DNA from: Actinomycetota bacterium
GTDB taxonomy: Bacteria > Actinomycetota > Acidimicrobiia > IMCC26256 > PALSA-610
Direction of reading: 5' to 3'
DNA: 6,713 nt
Assembly: GCA_030839005.1 (NCBI GenBank)
Contig: JAUZEM010000079.1
Coordinates: 1-6,713 of the forward strand
Numbering within the stretch: position 1 is the first letter of the stretch; each line of letters begins with the position of its first letter. Positions 1 through 5,010 of the stretch are shown here, piece by piece. A program made the position numbers and the translations under genes. The notes below the pieces were generated by a model. It saw nothing but the letters and a program-made list of their open reading frames with translations, was not told the origin of the DNA and ran no database searches.

Positions 1-1058
1 AGGAGGTCGACGAGCGTTACCTCGGAGACGAGTGGAGCGCGCCGATGTTCGGCGATCTTCCGGACGGATACCGCAGCGTCGCGAACATGCTCGAGGGTGG
101 GCTGTTCCTGATGTTCGAATGCGATCCCGAGCGGCCGTTCTTTCGTCCGATCGTGTCGCGCACCCGCAAGATGCTCGGCGACAACGCCGACGCGATCTAT
201 TACACCGCGCCGATTCGCTCCGACCGGTCGTATCGCGTGACGGGGAACATCGCGGGCGCGGTGTACTTGTCGTTCACCGTCGAACGGAACACGTCGGAAG
301 GCGGGTACAGCACCGAGACCGCGGGCGTGATCAACGACGATCAGTTCGACATCGCGGCCGACGGCAGATTCGAGCTGTTCTTCGGAGGCGCGCGGCGCGA
401 GCGGAACTGGCTCGGGCTCGTCGACGGTGCTTCGGAGATCATCGTGCGGTGCTACTTCGAGGAGCCGATTCCGACCGCGGCCGACCCGAACCGGCGGGTC
501 CCGCTCACCATCGAGCCGGTCGAGCCGGTCGGACCGCCCGCGCCGTGGGACGACGCGTCGGTCGCGGCCGGTTGGCGCCGCGTCGCGGCGTTCCTGCGCG
601 GGCGCACGCTCGATCAGCCCAAGCCGGGCGAGCGCGTACAGCCGTCGTGGGTGTCGTCGACGCCGAACGTGTTCCCGCCGCCCGAGCTGCCCGGCACGTT
701 CGCGTTCGCGGCGGCCGACGCTGCGTACTCGATGGCGCCGTACCTGCTCGGACCCGACGAGGCGCTCGTCATGACGGGCCGCTGGCCGAAGTGCCGCTTC
801 GCGAACGTCTCGCTCTGGAACCGCTACCTGCAGACGTACGACTACGCGCACCGGACCGCGAGCCTCAACCGCGCGAGCACCACGCTCGAGGCCGACGGCA
901 GCTTCCGGATGGTCATCGCGCACGACGACCCGGGGGTCGCGAACTGGATCGACACCGAGGGCCGCGGTTTCGGGATGGTGTTCTGGCGGTTCTTCCTGCC
1001 CGAGGGCGAGGTCGAGACGCCGGCGGCCGAGGTCGTGAAACGGGCGGACGTTCGATGA
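1..1058 (+). CDS. DUF1214 domain protein, 5' partial
   Basis: The reading frame is open from the first base (codons start at base 3) and ends at TGA 1056-1058. The residues before the ATG at 45 (E-V-D-E-R-Y-L-G-D-E-W) read smoothly into the rest and look like family sequence, so the true start is probably upstream and the ATG at 45 is internal. The N-terminal half holds a family-like block around bases 150-300 (RKMLGDNADAIYYTAPIR, then GAVYLSFTVERN). A Pro/Glu linker (EPVEPVGPP, about 514-543) leads to the C-terminal DUF1214 region. That region is marked by WPKCRFANVSLWNRYLQTYD (about 783-842) and by NWIDTEGRG and FWRFFLPEG (about 942-1007). No signal peptide or membrane segment is visible in the part present. 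DUF1214 has no settled biochemical function. The ATGA overlap with the next gene implies co-translation with a sulfotransferase, so a role in lipid or small-molecule modification is plausible but inferred. Confidence 0.85.
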   Translation, partial: EVDERYLGDEWSAPMFGDLPDGYRSVANMLEGGLFLMFECDPERPFFRPIVSRTRKMLGDNADAIYYTAPIRSDRSYRVTGNIAGAVYLSFTVERNTSEGGYSTETAGVINDDQFDIAADGRFELFFGGARRERNWLGLVDGASEIIVRCYFEEPIPTAADPNRRVPLTIEPVEPVGPPAPWDDASVAAGWRRVAAFLRGRTLDQPKPGERVQPSWVSSTPNVFPPPELPGTFAFAAADAAYSMAPYLLGPDEALVMTGRWPKCRFANVSLWNRYLQTYDYAHRTASLNRASTTLEADGSFRMVIAHDDPGVANWIDTEGRGFGMVFWRFFLPEGEVETPAAEVVKRADVR

Positions 1059-2230
1059 CCGCGGAGGGTCTCGACGCCGAGCGCGCCGTCGAGCAGGCGG
1101 CCGAGCAGACAGGACTCGACGATCTCGGCGACGACTCCTGGAAGGAAGGTCTGTCGCGCCTCGTCGACGCGCTGTGCAACGAAGCCGCGCTGAACGAGTT
1201 GGGTGCCGCGCTCGTCGGGGGCGAGCTCGCCGGCTACCTCGGCGATCGCATGCGCATCATCGAGCACCGGAAAGAGCATCCGGAGCTCGTTGGCGTCGAC
1301 GTCGTGCCCCCGATCGTGATCGTCGGCCAGGGCCGTACCGGCACCACGATCCTGCACGAGCTCCTGGCGCAGGACCCCGCGACGCGCGTCGCGATGACGT
1401 GGGAGATCGATCGTCCGATGCCGCCGCCCGAGACGGCGACCTACGACACCGATCCGCGCATCGCGGAGGTCGACGAGACCCTCGCGGGTGTCGACCTCGT
1501 GCTGCCCGGCTTCAAGTCGATGCACCCGATGGCAGCGCAGTTGCCGCAGGAATGCGTGCGGATCACCGCCGCCGACTTCCGCAGCATGATCTTCCCGACG
1601 CAGTACCGCGTGCCGTCGTACTCCCGATGGTTGCTGCACGAGGCCGACATGGCTCCTGCGTACCGCTGGCACCGCATGTTCCTGGAGCACCTGCAGTCGC
1701 GGTGCCCGGCGCGACGTTGGGTGCTCAAGTCGCCGGGACACCTCTGGGCGCTCGACGCGTTGCTCGGCGAGTACCCGAACGCCCTCTTGGTGCAGACGCA
1801 CCGCGATCCACTGCGGATCATCGCGTCGCTGTCGTCGCTGGTCGCGCGGCTGCGGTCGTTGGCGAGCGACGACACGTCGATCCCCGACGCGGCGGCTGAC
1901 TTCGCCGACAACATTCTCGACGGGCTCGACCGCTCCGTGAACGCGCGGGAGAACGGCACGGTGAACGCGGATCGCGTGGTCGACGTGCAGTTTCGCAACT
2001 TCATGGCCGATCCGTTCACGACGATCCGCACCATTTACGAGCGGCTCGGACTCGAGCTCGAATCGGCCGCGGAACAGCGGATGCGCGCGTTCCTCGCCGC
2101 CAACCCGCAGGACAAGCACGGGAAGCACACGTACACATTCCGCGAGACCGGTCTCGACGAGAGTGCGCTCCGGGAACGGGCGCGCCGCTACCAGGAGTAC
2201 TTCGACGTGCCGAGCGAGCAACTCGGTTGA
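1055..2230 (+). CDS. Sulfotransferase family protein (Sulfotransfer_3-like)
   Basis: This 391-residue protein probably transfers a sulfuryl group from PAPS to a hydroxyl acceptor, judged from family motifs; the acceptor is unknown. The N-terminal helical part (DDLGDDSWKEGLSRL, about residues 22-36) is typical of the mycobacterial/actinobacterial subgroup. A beta strand leads into the 5'-phosphosulfate loop IVGQGRTGTT (about 89-98). Then come WVLKSPGHLW (222-231), with a lysine in the region where these enzymes place active-site residues, and the 3'-phosphate-binding segment THRDPLRIIASLSSL, with R250, D251 and P252. The C-terminal stretch DKHGKHTYTFRETGLD resembles the usual family ending. 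Length is normal and no frameshift is seen. There is no signal peptide, so the enzyme is presumably cytoplasmic or membrane-associated. The start is fixed by the ATGA overlap with the DUF1214 gene, which indicates translational coupling. The loop has QG where many relatives have LP. Confidence 0.9.
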   Translation: MTAEGLDAERAVEQAAEQTGLDDLGDDSWKEGLSRLVDALCNEAALNELGAALVGGELAGYLGDRMRIIEHRKEHPELVGVDVVPPIVIVGQGRTGTTILHELLAQDPATRVAMTWEIDRPMPPPETATYDTDPRIAEVDETLAGVDLVLPGFKSMHPMAAQLPQECVRITAADFRSMIFPTQYRVPSYSRWLLHEADMAPAYRWHRMFLEHLQSRCPARRWVLKSPGHLWALDALLGEYPNALLVQTHRDPLRIIASLSSLVARLRSLASDDTSIPDAAADFADNILDGLDRSVNARENGTVNADRVVDVQFRNFMADPFTTIRTIYERLGLELESAAEQRMRAFLAANPQDKHGKHTYTFRETGLDESALRERARRYQEYFDVPSEQLG

Positions 2231-2253
2231 CGCCCGCGTCCGTCCCGTACCCT
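2227..2253 (+). promoter_or_regulatory. Possible tRNA-Lys promoter
   Basis: TTGACG at 2227-2232 resembles a -35 box and TACCCT at 2248-2253 resembles a -10 box. The -10 box lies 10 bases before the mature tRNA end, which suits a tRNA promoter. The spacer is only 15 bases, shorter than the usual 16-19, so one of the two boxes may be chance. The -35 candidate overlaps the TGA stop of the sulfotransferase gene. Confidence 0.35.
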
Positions 2254-2263
2254 GAACGCCGAC

Positions 2264-2336
2264 GGGCCGCTGGCGCAACTGGCAGCGCGACGGACTTTTA
2301 ATCCGCAGGTTCCGGGTTCGAGTCCCGGGCGGCCCA
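2264..2336 (+). tRNA. tRNA-Lys (anticodon TTT)
   Basis: The 73 bases fold into a standard cloverleaf. The acceptor GGGCCGC (2264-2270) pairs perfectly with GCGGCCC (2329-2335). The D stem GCGC/GCGC encloses an eight-base loop with GG. The anticodon loop CTTTTAA (2295-2301) has T33, anticodon TTT (2297-2299) and A37. The T stem CCGGG/CCCGG encloses TTCGAGT. The discriminator base is A2336, and no CCA is encoded (the next bases are CGA), so CCA must be added after transcription. The only mismatch is A27 with C43 at the top of the anticodon stem. The A15-T48 pair is a conserved tertiary-contact combination. The anticodon reads AAA and AAG lysine codons. The gene sits between a protein operon and an unrelated secreted-protein gene, a common setting for insertions, but no duplicated tRNA end was found in the window. 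Confidence 0.96.
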
Positions 2337-2401
2337 CGACGAACGCGCGTCTGACCTGGTCCGATCCCGCGGCGACAAAAAATTGTTTCCGGCTCGTCCG
2401 G

Positions 2402-2433
2402 TTTGGGAAAGCGGTTGGAAACATTTGGAAACA
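2402..2433. repeat. Iterated TTGGAAACA motif (possible operator)
   Basis: TTGGAAACA occurs at 2415-2423 and again at 2425-2433, one helical turn apart. A degenerate relative, TTTGGGAAA, lies at 2402-2410. The inverse core TGTTTCC is found at 2384-2390, just upstream. Direct copies at ten-base spacing on one helix face, about 50-80 bases before a start codon, fit a regulatory protein site. No binder is identified. Confidence 0.4.
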
Positions 2434-2435
2434 CC

Positions 2436-2457
2436 AGCACCGGCGCACGTCGGTGCT
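2436..2457 (+). promoter_or_regulatory. 7-bp hairpin in the leader of the secreted-protein gene
   Basis: AGCACCG (2436-2442) pairs perfectly with CGGTGCT (2451-2457) around an eight-base loop. Only a short TTC follows, so it is weak as a terminator. It ends 10 bases before the Shine-Dalgarno sequence. It could be a leader structure, a transcript-stabilising element or a partial terminator for readthrough from the tRNA. Confidence 0.4.
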
Positions 2458-2481
2458 TTCGTCATCAGGGGGAGTTGGGGC

Positions 2482-4095
2482 ATGTCTCGACGTAAATTCC
2501 GAATTGGCTTGGTCGCGGCCGCGTTGGCCCTGGCCTCTTTGATCGTCGCCAGTCCGGCCGGCGCGGCGGTGGTGGACTCGTGTGCCACCGCCGGATCCGG
2601 CGGCATCTCGATGTACCCGAACACGCCGGGCGGTCAGAGCAACTTGAAGGTCTCGTGCACGTTGACGACCGCGACCGGTTTCTCGAGCCATTTCTACAAG
2701 ACTGAGGACTTCCCGCAGGCCGTGTGGCACTTCGGCGGCGGTCGCCAAGTGACCGGCAACACGACGAGCGGAAGCCCGAACATCGTGTTGACGGTAGGCC
2801 ACCTCGCCTCCACCGACGTCAATCACCCGATCAGCGGTTTTGGGTCGTCGGCATCGCTCAACGTCTGTGTTCCTGCTCCGCCGTGCACTGCCGCGACGAA
2901 CCTCGCCGGGTCCGGTCTCCCGGCCGGCGTGTTCATCAAGACGTTCACCGACGCGACCCACGCGGTGCTCAGTGCGAACGCGACCGGGACCTTCACGGGC
3001 CGGAAGTGGACGCTCGAGAACACCACCTCGCGCACGGTGACCGACGGTAAGACGACGTCGGGTTCCGGCACGGTGACGTCGGCGAGTGCCAACTTCCAAC
3101 TGGCAGACGTCGGTCGCACGATCACCGGCACGAACATGGCGCACGGCGCCAAGATCACCGCGCGGGCCAGCGCCACGTCGATCACGGTGGCGCCGGTCGC
3201 CACAGCCACCACCACAACCGGCACCTTTACGCAGCTGAGCATCGGTCCGGCGACCAACCAGACCACCGCACGCACGGTGCACGACGGTAATACGACGGCC
3301 ACCCAGACGACCCTGACATCGGCGAGCGCGAGCTTCCAGTCGTGGGACAAGGACCTGCCGATCACGGGTGCGGGCATCCCGGCCGGTGACTACATCAAGA
3401 CCGTGACGAACGCCACGACCGTCGTGCTCAACGTGGCCGCGACGGCTACGTCGACGACGGCGGCGCTCGTCATCGGTCAGCCGAGCGCGACTGCACCGAC
3501 CAATGGCGACACGGCGTTGAACCTCGGTGCCGAGCTCGACCTGAACCCGACGCTGGTGGCCGGTTCCGACGATTGCGGGCTGAACACGCCGGAGGGCTTC
3601 GACATCACGGGAGGCTGGCTGAATCCCGGCTCGTTCGTTACGGGCTTGGCGGACAGCAGCACCGACGTCTCGCTCAACAAGCCGGTGATCGGCGAGTTGG
3701 CGGTCCCGACGGCGGTCGTAACGTTCAACGGCTACATCGAGCAGGTCCCGGCGTCGACCGCGGGTGAGTCGCAGACAGCGGCCCACTACGACATCGTCTT
3801 CCCGTTCTTGCCGACCGCCCTTGCGCTCTGCAACCCGGGTACGGCAGGTCTCGCGGCGACGTTCAACAACCTCGCCGTCGCCCATTCCCAGACGGCGAAC
3901 CTGCCGACCAACGTCGGTCCTCCCTCGTCCGCGCAGCTACGGGCACTGAAGGACATCACGACGGCATCGGTGAGCAGCACCGCGTTCCTGCACATCCGTG
4001 CGGGCAACACCTCGACGACGGACACCTTCTCCTTCAGCAAGGCCTGTGCGGAGACGTATCCCGGCGTCTCCGACTTCGGATGCGGTGACAGCTAG
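2482..4095 (+). CDS. Secreted repeat protein, function unknown
   Basis: This encodes 537 residues. The start at ATG 2482 is chosen because AGGGGGAG lies 7 bases upstream and a textbook signal peptide follows at once; the frame is open further upstream but that part has no such support. Residues 1-28 have a basic start with a twin-arginine-like motif (SRRKF), a hydrophobic core and an A-G-A cleavage site, so the protein is exported, perhaps by Tat. Residues about 91-179, 184-255 and 264-332 are three related Thr/Ser/Ala/Gly-rich units. Units 2 and 3 begin RTV-x-DG-x-TT and run into TSASA-x-FQ; units 1 and 3 share G-(I/L)-PAG-x-(F/Y)-IK. Units of this style recur in bacterial surface and phage structural proteins and probably form beta structure. 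Residues 333-537 form a non-repeat domain with VTFNGYIEQVPA and AHYDIVFPFLPTALALC. There are eight cysteines, suggesting disulfides. No anchor, sortase motif or catalytic motif is seen. A surface or matrix role is a guess. Confidence 0.85.
   Translation: MSRRKFRIGLVAAALALASLIVASPAGAAVVDSCATAGSGGISMYPNTPGGQSNLKVSCTLTTATGFSSHFYKTEDFPQAVWHFGGGRQVTGNTTSGSPNIVLTVGHLASTDVNHPISGFGSSASLNVCVPAPPCTAATNLAGSGLPAGVFIKTFTDATHAVLSANATGTFTGRKWTLENTTSRTVTDGKTTSGSGTVTSASANFQLADVGRTITGTNMAHGAKITARASATSITVAPVATATTTTGTFTQLSIGPATNQTTARTVHDGNTTATQTTLTSASASFQSWDKDLPITGAGIPAGDYIKTVTNATTVVLNVAATATSTTAALVIGQPSATAPTNGDTALNLGAELDLNPTLVAGSDDCGLNTPEGFDITGGWLNPGSFVTGLADSSTDVSLNKPVIGELAVPTAVVTFNGYIEQVPASTAGESQTAAHYDIVFPFLPTALALCNPGTAGLAATFNNLAVAHSQTANLPTNVGPPSSAQLRALKDITTASVSSTAFLHIRAGNTSTTDTFSFSKACAETYPGVSDFGCGDS
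2752..3477 (+). repeat. Three tandem beta-type repeats within the secreted protein
   Basis: Unit 1 spans about 2752-3018, with an insertion carrying two cysteines. Unit 2 spans 3031-3246 and unit 3 spans 3271-3477. The starts of units 2 and 3 match at 24 of 27 bases (3031-3057 against 3271-3297), exactly 240 bases apart. This nucleotide-level identity points to duplication within the gene. Unit 1 is more divergent and therefore probably older. Confidence 0.75.
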
Positions 4096-4142
4096 GACTC
4101 GACAATCTGCCACAGCGCCCGTTCGCTGAGCAGGAACATACG

Positions 4143-4177
4143 GTAGGAGGGGATGGGCTTGACCCATCCCCTCCTAC
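4143..4177 (+). terminator. Strong 15-bp hairpin after the secreted-protein gene
   Basis: GTAGGAGGGGATGGG (4143-4157) pairs without mismatch with its complement at 4163-4177 around the loop CTTGA. It starts 47 bases after the stop codon. No T tract follows on either strand, so it is a terminator of the T-less type common in high-GC actinobacteria, or a 3'-end stabiliser. Part of its left arm can also pair with AGCCCATCC at 4187-4195. Confidence 0.6.
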
Positions 4178-4234
4178 GCGTCCAAGAGCCCATCCTTAAA
4201 GCGGCTCGCGCGGCCCCCCGATATCGGACACTGG

Positions 4235-4240
4235 TACCGT
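4235..4240 (+). promoter_or_regulatory. -10-like box for a possibly leaderless transcript
   Basis: TACCGT fits the actinobacterial TANNNT pattern. The ATG at 4247 begins seven bases after its last base, the usual distance to a transcription start. No Shine-Dalgarno sequence precedes the gene. No good -35 box is seen, so the call is tentative. Confidence 0.35.
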
Positions 4241-4246
4241 GAAATG

Positions 4247-4918
4247 ATGGGCGTCCACCCCTTGGTTGTTCGTCGCCTCGTCGTGTCTATTGCGATCATC
4301 GCCGCGCTCTTCGTCACGCTGGCCGCGTCCCCGCCCGCGCGCGCGGCGACAGACGGAACCGACATCGGCAACGGCATCATCATCCTCGATGCGAAGGTCA
4401 CCTGTCCGGGTGCCGCGCCACGTCTGCTCGACAGCACCCAAGCGGCCGCCTTCATGCAGAGCTGGTTGCCTACCTCGATCTTCGGCAAGGTATTGAGCGA
4501 GAAACCACCTTCGAATCTCCCGATTTGCCATCTCGCGGTCGGCGACCGGTGGGACAGCCCGCAAGCCGGGGAGTTGCGGGTCTATTACGCCAGCGACGGG
4601 AACACCGTGTGGGTCGGCATGCCTCCTCAACACCTGGGCGCGGGCGCAAACGTCACCTCAGAGCGCTGGATACGCTCGCCCTTCGCCGAGAGGACCAAGG
4701 CGGCATTCAACGGGCACGGCACGCTCACACCCGTCGCAACGGCACCATCGACAACCGTGTCGAGCCCGCGGAAGACGAGCGCGAACAATGCAGTGTCGCA
4801 TGACGGTGGATCCTCTTCTTGGGGCTGGCTGATCGCGTTGCTCGTCGTGGCACTCGTCGTCTTGGGCGCCGCCGTCACAATGATCAGCAGGAGACGTCGT
4901 CGGATTCCGACCGCCTGA
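4247..4918 (+). CDS. Type I single-pass membrane protein, unknown function
   Basis: This encodes 223 residues from ATG 4247, or 224 from the ATG one codon earlier. Neither start has a Shine-Dalgarno sequence; 4247 is preferred because of the -10-like box at 4235. Residues 1-33 are a signal peptide (two arginines, a long Ile/Val/Ala/Leu core, cleavage after A-R-A). An extracytoplasmic domain of about 125 residues follows, with only two cysteines (VTCPGA and LPICHL), which may form a disulfide, and a YYASDGNTVWVGMPP segment. A Thr/Ser/Pro-rich stalk comes next (about 159-191). The end is a transmembrane helix (WGWLIALLVVALVVLGAAV, from about 192) followed by five arginines, the positive-inside stop. 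The large domain therefore faces outward. No family was recognised. It lies 92 bases before a BTAD regulator gene on the same strand, so a shared function such as sensing is possible but not shown. Confidence 0.8.
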   Translation: MGVHPLVVRRLVVSIAIIAALFVTLAASPPARAATDGTDIGNGIIILDAKVTCPGAAPRLLDSTQAAAFMQSWLPTSIFGKVLSEKPPSNLPICHLAVGDRWDSPQAGELRVYYASDGNTVWVGMPPQHLGAGANVTSERWIRSPFAERTKAAFNGHGTLTPVATAPSTTVSSPRKTSANNAVSHDGGSSSWGWLIALLVVALVVLGAAVTMISRRRRRIPTA

Positions 4919-4937
4919 CCGCTCCCGCTCAGCCCGC

Positions 4938-4954
4938 GAACGCATGATACGTTC
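4938..4954. promoter_or_regulatory. 17-bp palindrome, candidate operator
   Basis: GAACG (4938-4942) and CGTTC (4950-4954) are perfect inverted arms around CATGATA. The right arm abuts the -10 box TACAAT, so a protein bound here would cover the -35/-10 region. The ligand is unknown; SARP-type regulators usually bind direct repeats instead, so another repressor is equally possible. Confidence 0.4.
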
Positions 4955-4960
4955 TACAAT
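4955..4960 (+). promoter_or_regulatory. -10 box of the BTAD regulator gene
   Basis: TACAAT differs from the consensus at one position and is conspicuous in this GC-rich DNA. Transcription would start near 4967 and leave a leader of about 44 bases before ATG 5011. No recognisable -35 hexamer lies 16-19 bases upstream, which suggests dependence on an activator. Confidence 0.5.
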
Positions 4961-5010
4961 CCAAGAGGGGATATTGCAGCACGGACGCCGAAATGCGGGA
5001 GCGGCATCCG

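Larger units (their letters stand above)
2337..2481 (+). other. Spacer between tRNA-Lys and secreted-protein gene
   Basis: These 145 bases contain no gene. They hold an A/T island unusual for this DNA (ACAA-AAAA-TTGT, 2375-2386), spaced copies of TTGGAAACA, a 7-bp hairpin, and a strong Shine-Dalgarno sequence AGGGGGAG at 2467-2474 that decides the next gene's start. No convincing -35/-10 pair could be picked out, although the region should contain the promoter of the next gene. No obvious rho-independent terminator for the tRNA is present. Confidence 0.6.
4919..5004. repeat. Long-range 10-bp inverted repeat around the BTAD promoter
   Basis: CCGCTCCCGC at 4919-4928, directly after the stop codon of the membrane protein gene, is the exact complement of GCGGGAGCGG at 4995-5004. 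The right arm contains GGGAG, the likely Shine-Dalgarno sequence of the BTAD gene. A readthrough transcript could therefore hide that ribosome site, while a transcript starting inside the loop could not. Confidence 0.5.

Noticed and set aside
1..6. AGGAGG as a ribosome site for the first gene
   Set aside because: No start codon lies at a workable distance (the first ATG in frame is at 45), and the frame reads through it as family-like protein sequence.
32..1054. N-terminal extension of the sulfotransferase frame back to base 32
   Set aside because: The upstream part is an Arg-rich out-of-frame reading of the DUF1214 gene; the ATG at 1055 gives the normal family length.
842..2440. Long - strand open frame spanning the sulfotransferase gene and the tRNA
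   Set aside because: It is antisense to clear family motifs and contains PGTRTRNLRIKS, the well-known spurious peptide from reading a tRNA gene backwards.
2383..2481. N-terminal extension of the secreted protein from a TTG at 2383
   Set aside because: It would bury the signal peptide and run through the hairpin and Shine-Dalgarno sequence; ATG 2482 has far better support.
2298..2624. - strand open frame with the WAARDSNPEPAD peptide
   Set aside because: This is a further antisense reading of the same tRNA; all three - frames give the classic false tRNA-derived peptides.
2752..3477. The repeats as a CRISPR array
   Set aside because: The units are long, coding, imperfect and without spacers; they encode protein repeats.
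2188..3885. 565-codon - strand open frame
   Set aside because: It covers the tRNA (spurious GRPGLEPGTCGLK peptide) and the secreted-protein gene antisense. Its composition is Arg/Gly/Val-rich noise from GC-rich third positions.
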